This document shows positions 18,089 through 26,658 of a DNA stretch of 61,580 nt, piece by piece. The notes beneath the pieces are model-generated. The model was not told the DNA's origin. It did not search any database and was given only the letters and a program-made list of their open reading frames with translations. How positions within the stretch are numbered: the first letter of the stretch is position 1; every line of letters starts with the position of its first letter. A program made the translations under genes and the position numbers. This stretch comes from Verrucomicrobiales bacterium (lineage in GTDB: Bacteria; Verrucomicrobiota; Verrucomicrobiia; Verrucomicrobiales; DEV007), in assembly GCA_029210205.1 (NCBI GenBank), contig JARGOD010000017.1, forward strand, positions 3,653-65,232, written 5' to 3'.

Positions 18089-20116
18089 ATGAAATCCGGT
18101 ATTCGTGCTATCATCATGTTCGCTTTTCTTGGCGGTCTTCTTTTGACCGGCATTCTGGGCACGTCGACCTCAATGACTTTCGTCTGGCCCGGCTACCTCA
18201 TGATTGGTCTTGCGGGGATTCTTTCGATAGGAGCACTTTTTAAGCACGTCTCTTTCTCGCTGCCAAAATGGACGACGTTTTCCGTGATCCTGCTCGTCTT
18301 TTACCTCCTCTCAAGGGCGGCTGATTCTCCGGTTGCCTACTTTGCGCGAGAGGATGCCATGATGATTATCGCGTGCTTCATCGCCTATGCCGGGCTGATT
18401 TCCCTCTGCTCTTCCGCGAAGTGGAGAAAGTGTGTCGCTTTGGTATTTGCTGCCCTGGTTATTGTAAACCTCGCCTTTGCTGCCCTCCAGATGACATTGG
18501 ATCCAGCGATTTGGTTGCTGCCCGGTTATGGACGAACAATGACAGATGCGATGGGGGGCCTTTTCAATCAGCCTGATCATTTCGCTATTTTTCTGGCCGC
18601 TCTCGTTCCTCTTTGGCTTTCGATGGGGATTCAGGGCCGTGAAAGCCTTGTTTTTCGCTTCTTCTGGATCAGCCTTTCTGCGATCTCGGTGCTATTCCTT
18701 GCGATTTCCGGCAGTGCCGCCGGTTGGATCACTCTGGGTGCCGGTGTGATTTGCTTCAGTGGACTGACGACACATCTTGTTTGGCAACGACTGAAGATTC
18801 CGGTTCGTCGCCTTGCTGTGGCGGCCTTCTCAGTTTCGATCGGAGGTCTTTTTCTAGTGGCCCTTTACGGCGGGGGAGCTGTCTCGGGCAAATTGGGTCA
18901 TGGATTCTTTTCCGGCGGTGAGAGCGGGCTTCTCTCGCTCTGGAAAGTTGGGCTCAAACAAGCCGCGGAATCCCCGATGATCGGGACGGGCAGCCGTTCC
19001 TCTCAAATCTATGGTCGGCTATTCTGGAGTGAGGATCTTGGCGTGGGAACAACCGAGCCGGAATTCGTCCACAATGAATTTATCCAAATGCTGGGTGACT
19101 ACGGTGCGATTGGTTTGATCCTCATTGTGTGCCTCCTCGGAGTCCACTTTGTGAAGGGCTTCCGCTTTCTGAATTCCTTTCGTCGCATCAAACCGACGAA
19201 AGGAGAGCTTATCCCCAGATCTAATCATCTTGCACTTGCCTCGGGGGCGACCTCAACTCTGGTGGCCTTATGCGTTGCGGCGACGTTTGACTTCGTTTTT
19301 CACCTTCCCGTTATTGCGATCCTTGCGACGGTGCTTCTTGCCATCCTCGCCGTTCCCGATCCGATGTCTCAAATGGAAAAGAATGAAGAAGATGCCCCTT
19401 TGATTCCCGGAGGAACGCTTCTTTTCGGAGTTAGGGCCGTGAGTTTCGGAAGTGGCTTTGCCCTTGCTGCCCTGGGGTTCGTTTTTGTGCAAAGTGAGTA
19501 TCACTATGAAATGGCGCGCAAAGGATTTGAGAGCGGTGGAAAGAGTTTTCAGCAGTATCGCCATCTTCAGAACGCGCGGAACCTTGATCCGAAAAATCCG
19601 TATGTGTACACTTTGAGTGCGCATGCTCAGGTGAGAAGTATCGACATCGAAATGCCGATGGAGGAGCGGAGACAGGCTCTGGAGAAGGCTGATCTCTACT
19701 TTTCGCATGCAGAGAAACTCTATCCTCAAGATATTTTCGCGGCGATCGGGCACATCGCGGTTCTCGATGAACTTGGGAAACAGCAGCGGGCCCGGGATCG
19801 CCTGCGCGACTCCCGTCAGTGGGCTCCCCTGCACGGCAATCTCATGCTCGCTGAGGCTGAGCACTACTTGAGAAATGGCCAAGTCGGGTTGGCGCAGGAA
19901 ACTTATACCGAGTCGTTGCAGGCATCGGCTTTCCGCAACGAAGCAGCTGCTCAGGAAGGGCTGCGGACCATTTCAGAGTGGAAGTTAATTGCCCAGCAAA
20001 ACGGCATTCCGATGGAAGCACTTGATTCAAGCTATCCTGAAGACGGAATTCGTCGTGTTTTCCCCGATGCCCGGGTCGAAGAACGCGCTGTCGCCGGTCA
20101 ACTTGAGGCCCCCTGA
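18089..20116 (+). CDS. O-antigen-ligase/polymerase-like membrane protein with TPR-like tail
   Basis: 675 aa. About ten to twelve membrane helices occupy residues 8-430. The Wzy_C/O-antigen-ligase signature is present near 320-345 (EPEFVHNEFIQMLGDYGAIGLILI), preceded by GTGSRSSQIYGRLF. After the last helix (about 445-465) a soluble helical region follows with tetratricopeptide-like repeats (ARNLDPKNPYVYTLSAHAQ, YFSHAEKLYPQDIFAAIGHIAVLDELGKQQRARDRL, LMLAEAEHYLRNGQVGLAQETYTESLQ). This layout is known for ligases that join glycans to lipid or protein. No other glycan genes flank it, so the acceptor is unknown. A weak AAGG lies 3 bp before the ATG. Confidence 0.85.
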   Translation: MKSGIRAIIMFAFLGGLLLTGILGTSTSMTFVWPGYLMIGLAGILSIGALFKHVSFSLPKWTTFSVILLVFYLLSRAADSPVAYFAREDAMMIIACFIAYAGLISLCSSAKWRKCVALVFAALVIVNLAFAALQMTLDPAIWLLPGYGRTMTDAMGGLFNQPDHFAIFLAALVPLWLSMGIQGRESLVFRFFWISLSAISVLFLAISGSAAGWITLGAGVICFSGLTTHLVWQRLKIPVRRLAVAAFSVSIGGLFLVALYGGGAVSGKLGHGFFSGGESGLLSLWKVGLKQAAESPMIGTGSRSSQIYGRLFWSEDLGVGTTEPEFVHNEFIQMLGDYGAIGLILIVCLLGVHFVKGFRFLNSFRRIKPTKGELIPRSNHLALASGATSTLVALCVAATFDFVFHLPVIAILATVLLAILAVPDPMSQMEKNEEDAPLIPGGTLLFGVRAVSFGSGFALAALGFVFVQSEYHYEMARKGFESGGKSFQQYRHLQNARNLDPKNPYVYTLSAHAQVRSIDIEMPMEERRQALEKADLYFSHAEKLYPQDIFAAIGHIAVLDELGKQQRARDRLRDSRQWAPLHGNLMLAEAEHYLRNGQVGLAQETYTESLQASAFRNEAAAQEGLRTISEWKLIAQQNGIPMEALDSSYPEDGIRRVFPDARVEERAVAGQLEAP

Positions 20117-20127
20117 AAACCTTCAAC

Positions 20128-21120
20128 TCACTTGCGGGAAGAAAGGATGACCGGTTCGCCTTCGCCCGGTGCAACGACACGGTCGTCAATCTCATGATCC
20201 GTGATCGCATTTCTTAAGCGAATCATTGGTTCAGCCCGGTGCTCATTGCTGATTGGGAATGTGGCATGATGCATTGGAATCATGCGGCGTGCTCCGAGGT
20301 CGAGAAAAGCTTGCACAGCCTCCTCAGGGTTCATGTGGACTTCGCGTCCACTGGGACAGTCATAGGCTCCAATGGGAAGAAGAGCGGTGTCAATCCGATG
20401 TCGTTTTCCGATTTCAGAAAATCCGTCAAAGTAGGCGGAGTCTCCTGAGTGATAGACGCAGTGCTCCGGCATGTTGATCACGTAGCCACCGAAACCCTTG
20501 TGGGTGTCATGCAAATAGCGAGCACCCCAGTGATGGGCCGGCGTGAAATGAATTTCCGAATTTTTATAGGAAACCGACTCCCAGTCTGACATCTCGTGAA
20601 GGGAATCGTAAGGAAGGCGTTTTAGAACTTTGCCGACGCCTTTGGGGACGATCACGGTCTGACTGCCGTCTACAATCTGTTTCAAACTCACCCGGCAAAG
20701 ATGGTCGAAATGCGCGTGCGTGATGAGTACCAAATCGATGGGCGGAAGATGCTCGATGTCGATACCCGGATCCCGATGTCGCTTGAGCGGCCCCATCCAC
20801 TTGGCCCAGACGGGGTCGATAAGGGCATTAAAGTGAGCAGTGCGAACGAGGAAGCTGGCATGTCCGATCCAGACGACCTCCACTTCGTGTTCTTCGAGGG
20901 AGCGGAAAATAGGTGGCTCCTCTGTCCCCGTAGGCTCGCGGCGTTGAACGAGAGCCGGGAAAAGACTTCCACTGAGGTATCGATAATTACGAAGAGCCCA
21001 GCCCTTTTGGGGAACAAGACCGACGCGCCGACCTTCGCTACGGAAGCGTGAGCCAATCTTCTTTTTGGCGGTTCCGTTGATCGCTGGAGGGGCAGGAGGT
21101 TGTTCTTCGTCTTCCGGCAT
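20128..21120 (-). CDS. Metallo-beta-lactamase-fold hydrolase (NAPE-PLD/UlaG-like)
   Basis: 330 aa from the ATG at 21120 (MPEDEEQPPAPP); upstream in-frame codons exist but overlap the divergent promoter space. The metal-binding motif HxHxDH is seen in LITHAHFDHL. Further ligands lie in HFTPAHHWGAR, VYHSGDSAYFDGF and MIPMHHATFPIS. VVWIGHASFLVRTAHFNALIDPVW and GAYDCPSGREVHMNPEEAV are hallmarks of the N-acyl-phosphatidylethanolamine phospholipase D-like branch. The true substrate is uncertain. It is divergent from the APH-type kinase gene by about 97 bp and tail to tail with the O-antigen-ligase-like gene, 11 bp apart. Confidence 0.87.
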   Translation of the reverse strand: MPEDEEQPPAPPAINGTAKKKIGSRFRSEGRRVGLVPQKGWALRNYRYLSGSLFPALVQRREPTGTEEPPIFRSLEEHEVEVVWIGHASFLVRTAHFNALIDPVWAKWMGPLKRHRDPGIDIEHLPPIDLVLITHAHFDHLCRVSLKQIVDGSQTVIVPKGVGKVLKRLPYDSLHEMSDWESVSYKNSEIHFTPAHHWGARYLHDTHKGFGGYVINMPEHCVYHSGDSAYFDGFSEIGKRHRIDTALLPIGAYDCPSGREVHMNPEEAVQAFLDLGARRMIPMHHATFPISNEHRAEPMIRLRNAITDHEIDDRVVAPGEGEPVILSSRK

Positions 21121-21217
21121 GAGAAGGCAGATCAGAAATCTAGGCAAGGCGGAGCCTTGTGGCAATGAGATTAAAATCACTTTTACGCGTGCCAATCCAT
21201 GGTTTGGTGCGGCTCTC

Positions 21218-22222
21218 ATGCTACTGAATCTCACCGAAGTCGAAGAGCGAACCCGAACTCAGCTACCGGGATGGAATGATGCCACGCTTAAATTTTCTGT
21301 GATCGAAAAAGGCGGCTCCGGGCGTATTTTCGTCCGCGCGCAAAATCTCGATCTCGGTGAATCCGTGATCGCGATGCATTATTCGGACGAGCGGACTGAT
21401 AATTTGCGCTTCGCGGATGTCACCGATTTCCTGAATCGTCACCAAATCCCCGCTCCTGGAGTGATTGATCGACGACTCGCTGAAAATTTACTCTGGGTCG
21501 AAGACCTTGGTGAGCAGGATCTTGGCGACCTGGCCGGAAGTGATTGGGACAGCGTGAGGCGTCCTGCCTATGAGTCGGCCCTGAGAGCTGTATTTCAACT
21601 TCATCAGATTTCGGAAGTAGCAGCACCCTCGGATTTGCCGGAGCTCGAAATCTCCTTCGACGAGACCCTCTACCGCTGGGAGCAAGAGTATTTTATCCAC
21701 CAGTTCGTCGAGCGCTTCCTGCCGGAAGGCCTCGCTCCCGACCTCCTCGCTGACGAATCGCTGAAAAGCCTCGCAGGCTCCCTTGCGGGTATCCCACGTA
21801 CCTTGCTGCATCGGGACTTCCAAAGTACGAACGTGATGATGATCGATGGCGAGGCTTTTCTCATCGACTACCAGGGACTTCGCTGGGGCTTGCCGGAGTA
21901 TGACCTCGCGTCGCTTGTTTATGACCCCTACACTGAGTTTTCAGTAGAAGAGCGGGAGTATCTCATTCGCTACTATTTTTTGCTCGGAAAGGAAGCAGGT
22001 GTCGGGTCGGAGTTAGATGAATTTTCCGATCGACTCGCCAGATGTGCGATGCAGAGACTGATGCAGGCACTCGGTGCTTATGGGTTTCTCAGCGAAGTGA
22101 AGGGAAAGCGTGAGTTTTTGGAGCACATTCCGACCGCTCAGGGCCGGCTAAAGGAAATCGCTTCATCCGGCGCCGGTCTCCCGGTGCTCGCAGAGGCTCT
22201 TTGTCACAGCGCTGAAATATGA
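21218..22222 (+). CDS. APH-family kinase, AmgK-like (possible amino-sugar kinase)
   Basis: 334 aa from the ATG at 21218 (MLLNLTEVEERTRTQLPGW). The longer frame would extend into the neighbouring gene's start. The phosphotransferase catalytic loop LLHRDFQSTNVMMIDGEAFLIDYQGLRWGLPEYDLASL is complete: the D of HRD, the N, and the metal D of IDYQ. DLGEQDLGDL and the YDPYTEF segment match the COG3178 branch, which includes AmgK, the anomeric MurNAc/GlcNAc kinase of peptidoglycan recycling. No murU-like nucleotidyltransferase is adjacent, so recycling is only a suggestion. Its end overlaps recQ by 19 bp. Confidence 0.8.
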   Translation: MLLNLTEVEERTRTQLPGWNDATLKFSVIEKGGSGRIFVRAQNLDLGESVIAMHYSDERTDNLRFADVTDFLNRHQIPAPGVIDRRLAENLLWVEDLGEQDLGDLAGSDWDSVRRPAYESALRAVFQLHQISEVAAPSDLPELEISFDETLYRWEQEYFIHQFVERFLPEGLAPDLLADESLKSLAGSLAGIPRTLLHRDFQSTNVMMIDGEAFLIDYQGLRWGLPEYDLASLVYDPYTEFSVEEREYLIRYYFLLGKEAGVGSELDEFSDRLARCAMQRLMQALGAYGFLSEVKGKREFLEHIPTAQGRLKEIASSGAGLPVLAEALCHSAEI

Positions 22223-24117
22223 TCTAGCAGGTCCAGGAACGGCACTTCGGCGAGAGATCCGAATCTTTCATCGCGCTGAAGACGGGCGCGTGTCGTGGCC
22301 GGGCTTGAAAGGCCCGAGAGAAATCGCGCAATTTGACGCGGCTGGCGCAAGGCCGGGTGCCCCTCCAATTTTGTTTGCTGAATGACAGCCGCCATCTCAA
22401 GATCGATTTCGACGCGACGCGACTGAGGGAGAGAGCCCCGCGAATGCTCACCCGAGCAGACGCCGCACTGGCCGCAGGGCTCTGACTCTTCACCGAAGTA
22501 GTGCACAAGCTGACGCTGAATGCATTCACCTGACTCGCAAAGATCGACAACGAGCCCTAGGCGTTCAATTTCACCCGCCTCGCTGGCCTCGAATCGTTCT
22601 ACGAGCATCTTCGTGAGTGAAGCGATCGTGTGATGCGTCTCGCTCGCCAGCGCGTAAGCATGCCGCAATCCGGAAGGCTGCACGATGGCGTCTCCCATGT
22701 CGGCAAGGTAATTGATCGCTTTTCTGACCCGTTCCTCCGTCTCCCCGAGTTCGTGTGCCGACGCTGCGATATCAAAAGTATGCCAGCGCCATCCTTTCTT
22801 TCCCGTTTCAAAAAGTTTGGTGAGAAAGTGTTGCCGTCCCGGGGTGTGCCCGGCGAGAACCTCATCAAACTTACGGATTAGCTGCACGCGATAACCGCCA
22901 TAGAAAGGGCCCTTGGGAATGATGACTTTCTCCAACTCAAGATAGGTCAGTGCCGTCGAAACCACGGAGGGGCGAATGTCGCGGGAGATCGAGAGGTCGT
23001 AGCGGGAAATGGAAAACGTGTCCCCCTGCAGCAGGACATGTTCAACGAGTGATTTCAGAGCAGTGTCGGAAGGGGTGTCGCCAAAGATGAAATTTTCGAG
23101 CACGGTGAGGTCGTCGGCACAGGCGAGAATGTTGCAGGTCGCGATTTCCCCGTCGCGCCCTGCCCGGCCTGACTCCTGCACGTAGTTCTCAAGCGATTTG
23201 GGAAGGTTGTAATGATAGACGTGACGGATGTTGGATTTATCGATCCCCATTCCGAAGGCGATCGTCGCGACCACGATCCCGATCGTTCCTGACATAAATC
23301 CATCCTGCACCTCGGCACGATGTTCATCTTTCATCCCGGCGTGGTAGGCACGCGCATCCAGTCCGGCCTGTTTCAGAACTCCAGCAACTCTCTCCGCCGA
23401 TTGTTGCAGTGTCACGTAAACGATCGAAGCTCCCGCTGTTTGATGAGAGACCTTATCGACAAGGATCTGATCTCGCTCCGATTCAGAACAGGGAAAGACT
23501 CCAAAGACGAGGTTTGGCCGTGAGAATCCGGTTTGGATCTGATCATCTTTCGAAATCCCGAATCGCTCGCGGATTTGTCCCGCAACACGAGGGGTTGCCG
23601 TCGCGGTGAGGGCGAGAACCCGCGGGATCTTCAGAGAGGCAGCCAGTTCTGCCAGTTTCAGATAGTCAGGCCGGAAATTGTGCCCCCACTCCGAGATGCA
23701 GTGCGCCTCATCAACAGCCATGAGGTCGATCTTGCAGCGACGCAGGCGGCGAATGAAGCCGTCGTTCGCGAGACGCTCGGGAGCGACATAGAGCAGCTTA
23801 AGAGTGCCGTCGTCCATTTTGTCGTAAATTTGATTTACCTCTGAGCGTTCGAGTGTCGAATCGAGCCGGGCTGCCAAAATGTCTTTTGCCTGAAGCGCCT
23901 CAACTTGATCTTTCATCAGAGCGATGAGTGGAGAAACGACGAGTGTCAGACCATCGAAAATCAGGGCAGGGAGCTGATAGCAGAGACTTTTGCCTCCCCC
24001 TGTAGGGAACAAGGCGAGAGCTGATCTCTCAGCCATGAGGACGTCGATGACCTCGATCTGGCCGGGACGGAATTCAGAATGTCCGAAATGCTGTTCGAGG
24101 AGATCTCTGTAATCCAT
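22204..24117 (-). CDS. recQ: ATP-dependent DNA helicase RecQ
   Basis: 637 aa. The N-terminal helicase core has motif 0 FRPGQ (16-20), Walker A TGGGKS (39-44), DEAH (136-139) with the RecQ loop HCISEWGHNFRPDY, and the motif VI segment VQESGRAGRDG. The zinc site is C-x16-C-x2-C-x2-C (CIQRQLVHYFGE...CGQCGVC). A winged helix is interleaved, and a short C-terminal region (ALRQPRQIARFLSGLSSPATTRARL) replaces a canonical HRDC domain. It unwinds DNA in recombination and repair. It is divergent from the Gfo/Idh/MocA gene; a 31-bp dyad lies between them. Confidence 0.95.
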   Translation of the reverse strand: MDYRDLLEQHFGHSEFRPGQIEVIDVLMAERSALALFPTGGGKSLCYQLPALIFDGLTLVVSPLIALMKDQVEALQAKDILAARLDSTLERSEVNQIYDKMDDGTLKLLYVAPERLANDGFIRRLRRCKIDLMAVDEAHCISEWGHNFRPDYLKLAELAASLKIPRVLALTATATPRVAGQIRERFGISKDDQIQTGFSRPNLVFGVFPCSESERDQILVDKVSHQTAGASIVYVTLQQSAERVAGVLKQAGLDARAYHAGMKDEHRAEVQDGFMSGTIGIVVATIAFGMGIDKSNIRHVYHYNLPKSLENYVQESGRAGRDGEIATCNILACADDLTVLENFIFGDTPSDTALKSLVEHVLLQGDTFSISRYDLSISRDIRPSVVSTALTYLELEKVIIPKGPFYGGYRVQLIRKFDEVLAGHTPGRQHFLTKLFETGKKGWRWHTFDIAASAHELGETEERVRKAINYLADMGDAIVQPSGLRHAYALASETHHTIASLTKMLVERFEASEAGEIERLGLVVDLCESGECIQRQLVHYFGEESEPCGQCGVCSGEHSRGSLPQSRRVEIDLEMAAVIQQTKLEGHPALRQPRQIARFLSGLSSPATTRARLQRDERFGSLAEVPFLDLLDHISAL

Positions 24118-24202
24118 GCGACGGATTCATCCGTCGGAATGAGACGATCTGCAAGCAGTGTCCTCCTGCCCGGCCCTGCGATCACGGCTTCGATTTGCAC
24201 TC

Positions 24203-24233
24203 AACAGGGTTGAATCGTGGACACAACCCTGTT
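24203..24233. repeat. 31-bp dyad, copy 2 (inverted)
   Basis: AACAGGGTT (24203-24211), 13 bp (GAATCGTGGACAC), AACCCTGTT (24225-24233): a perfect 9-bp inverted repeat. It lies between divergent recQ and the Gfo/Idh/MocA oxidoreductase gene. Its right arm ends 13 bp before the oxidoreductase ATG, where a bound protein or an mRNA stem would interfere with initiation. Confidence 0.75.
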
Positions 24234-24246
24234 AAGCCATCGGTGA

Positions 24247-25347
24247 ATGAGCGAAACGAAATGTCGATGGGGGATTCTGGGCACCGCCGGAATTGCACGT
24301 AAGAACTGGCAGGCAATCAGGAATTCAGGGAACGGTCAGCTCGTTGCTGTATCGAGTCGAACAGAAGAACGAGCTGCTCAATACATTGCGGAAAATCAGG
24401 CGCAGGTCCCACATCATCCTGCACCCCGTCCGATTGCGGGATATGAAGAAATGATCGCTGCTGACGACATCGATGCGATCTATATCCCCTTGCCGACCGG
24501 CCTGCGAAAAGAGTTCGTCATTAAGGCTGCTGCAGCAGGAAAACATGTCCTTTGCGAAAAACCCTGTGGCGTCGACGCAGTGGAAGTAGAGGAAATTTTG
24601 GCCGCGTGCAAGGCTGCCGGGGTTCAATTCATGGACGGTGTAATGTTCATGCACAGTGACCGTCTTCCCGCACTCCGGGCTGAGTTGGATCAGGGTGACG
24701 CCGTCGGCGAGATCAAACGCATTGCCTCACAGTTCAGCTTCCTCGCGCCGCCGGACTTCGATGGAAACATCCGAATGCACTCTGAACTTGAACCGCTCGG
24801 AAGTCTTGGTGACCTGGGTTGGTATTGCATTCGCATGACCTTATGGACCTTGAACTACGAAATGCCGCTTACATTGAAAGCTCGCATGATCCGTGACTCG
24901 GCAGAATCGGGCAGCGCGGATTTGGTTCCCATCACGATCTCTGCTGAATTGGTTTTTGCGAGTGGAGTGACGGCTTCGTTCTACTGCAGCTTCGAGGCTG
25001 AGCATCAGCAGTGGGTTAACATTAGCGGAACAAAGGGGCACATCGCGATCGACGACTTTGTCCTGCCCTATCATGGTCCTGAGATAGGGTTCAAGGTTGA
25101 ACAGGCTCACTTTGAAACGGATGTCTGCCAGTTTCACATGGAGAGGCACACGCGCCGTGTGTCAGTGAATGAGTATTCCGACAGCCATGCGACCTCGCAG
25201 GAAACGAAGTTGTTTCGGAATTTTGGAGATCTCGTCCTCAGCGGAAAGGTGGATTCGCATTGGCCTGACATTTCACTTAAGACGCAGCGCGTTCTTGATG
25301 CTTGTTTCCAATCTGCTCGAAGTGGAGGAGAGGAAATCCGATTCTAA
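24247..25347 (+). CDS. Gfo/Idh/MocA-family NAD(P)-dependent oxidoreductase
   Basis: 366 aa. The nucleotide-binding fold opens with RWGILGTAGIARKNW, then VAVSSRTEERA, DIDAIYIPLPTGLR and the typical KHVLCEKPCG block that carries the conserved Lys. The C-terminal half has GSLGDLGWYCIRMTLW and the VNISGTKGHIAIDDF strand. Members oxidise or epimerise sugars and inositols. It is the first gene of a run with a nucleoside transporter (9 bp later) and a sulfatase (4-bp overlap), suggesting catabolism of an imported, desulfated sugar-containing compound. A dyad sits directly upstream. Confidence 0.9.
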   Translation: MSETKCRWGILGTAGIARKNWQAIRNSGNGQLVAVSSRTEERAAQYIAENQAQVPHHPAPRPIAGYEEMIAADDIDAIYIPLPTGLRKEFVIKAAAAGKHVLCEKPCGVDAVEVEEILAACKAAGVQFMDGVMFMHSDRLPALRAELDQGDAVGEIKRIASQFSFLAPPDFDGNIRMHSELEPLGSLGDLGWYCIRMTLWTLNYEMPLTLKARMIRDSAESGSADLVPITISAELVFASGVTASFYCSFEAEHQQWVNISGTKGHIAIDDFVLPYHGPEIGFKVEQAHFETDVCQFHMERHTRRVSVNEYSDSHATSQETKLFRNFGDLVLSGKVDSHWPDISLKTQRVLDACFQSARSGGEEIRF

Positions 25348-25356
25348 ATTGCCTTC

Positions 25357-26658
25357 ATGATTGAGAATATTCTTCGGGGTTTTATTGGGGTGGCGGTTCT
25401 TCTGGGGATCTGCTTTCTCCTCAGCAACGCACGCAAATCCATCAACTGGAGACTCGTCGGTGGGGGTCTCCTTCTTCAGGGATTGTTGGCAATCTTGATT
25501 CTTGCGACTCCGTTTGGAGGATTCGTCGAATGGATTTCGGGTGGATTTGTAAGATTGTTAGGCTACTCCGATGTCGGGGCTGAGTTCATGTTTGGAAAGC
25601 TCATCGACGCGAGTCAGTTCGGTTTTGCCTTCAAAGTGCTGCCGACGATTCTTTTCGTCGCCGCTCTCACCTCGCTGCTCTACTACCTGGGCGTGTTGCA
25701 GTGGATTGTTGTCGGCTTTGCGTTGCTCATGAAAAGATTAATGCGTTTGTCAGGGGCGGAAAGTCTTGCTGCCGCCGCAAATATTTTTGTGGGCCAGACG
25801 GAAGCTCCGCTCGTCGTAAAACCCTACATCATGGGGATGACAAAATCGGAACTCATGGCACTCATGACCGGAGGCATGGCTACCATTGCCGGTAGTGTCT
25901 TCGGGTTGTATGTCGTCACTCTCGGGGGAGGAGATATGGAGACGCAGGTGGCGGTGGCGAGGCAATTGCTCACCGCGTCGATGATGAATGCCCCGGCTGC
26001 CCTACTTGTCGCGAAGATGTTGGTGCCGGAACAGGACGAAGTGGATGAAGAGCTTTTCGTGCCTCGTGATAAGGCTGGACGTAACGCGCTCGATGCTCTC
26101 GCTCGCGGAACGACCGAAGGGCTCAAGCTAGCGCTCAATGTCGCGGCGATGCTCATTGTCTTCGTCGCTGTGATTGCTCTCTTTAATGGAATACTCGGAT
26201 GGATCGGCGGTCTTGGTGGAGAAACTGGATGGCTTAATGGTGTCGTCGCCAGTGCCAGTGGAGGCGTATTCGAAGGGTTGTCTTTTGAGGCGGTTTTAGG
26301 ATTTCTCTTTGCTCCTATCGCCGCTGCAATCGGGGCGGAGTGGAGTGATGTCCTTCAGCTGGGGCAACTGCTTGGCACTCGTATGGTTGCGAACGAATTC
26401 GTGGCTTATCTCCAACTCGGGGAACTGAGTGGGGCCGGGTCGCTCAGTCCGAAAAGTGTCTTTCTTGCGACATTCGCGCTCTGTGGGTTCGCCAACTTCA
26501 GCTCCATTGGGATCCAAATTGGGGGGATCGGAGCACTTGCGGAAGAACGTCGAAGTGATCTTGCCGCGCTGGGTTTCAAGGCCATGATCGGTGGCACGAT
26601 CGCGAGCCTGATCACAGCGAGTATTGCCGGTATGTTTTTTCATCTTTCCCAATCATGA
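25357..26658 (+). CDS. Concentrative nucleoside transporter (CNT/NupC family)
   Basis: 433 aa, with about 8-10 membrane helices. The family motifs are visible: the N-terminal RGFIGVAVLLGICFLLSNARKSINWRLV, the substrate-site segment AAANIFVGQTEAPLVVKPYI (G-Q-T-E-A-P), MTGGMATIAGSVFGLYV, NAPAALLVAKMLVPE and the C-terminal TFALCGFANFSSIGIQIGGIGAL. CNT proteins import nucleosides with Na+ or H+. Its stop overlaps the next ATG (ATGA), so the sulfatase is translationally coupled to it, an unusual partnership. Confidence 0.93.
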   Translation: MIENILRGFIGVAVLLGICFLLSNARKSINWRLVGGGLLLQGLLAILILATPFGGFVEWISGGFVRLLGYSDVGAEFMFGKLIDASQFGFAFKVLPTILFVAALTSLLYYLGVLQWIVVGFALLMKRLMRLSGAESLAAAANIFVGQTEAPLVVKPYIMGMTKSELMALMTGGMATIAGSVFGLYVVTLGGGDMETQVAVARQLLTASMMNAPAALLVAKMLVPEQDEVDEELFVPRDKAGRNALDALARGTTEGLKLALNVAAMLIVFVAVIALFNGILGWIGGLGGETGWLNGVVASASGGVFEGLSFEAVLGFLFAPIAAAIGAEWSDVLQLGQLLGTRMVANEFVAYLQLGELSGAGSLSPKSVFLATFALCGFANFSSIGIQIGGIGALAEERRSDLAALGFKAMIGGTIASLITASIAGMFFHLSQS

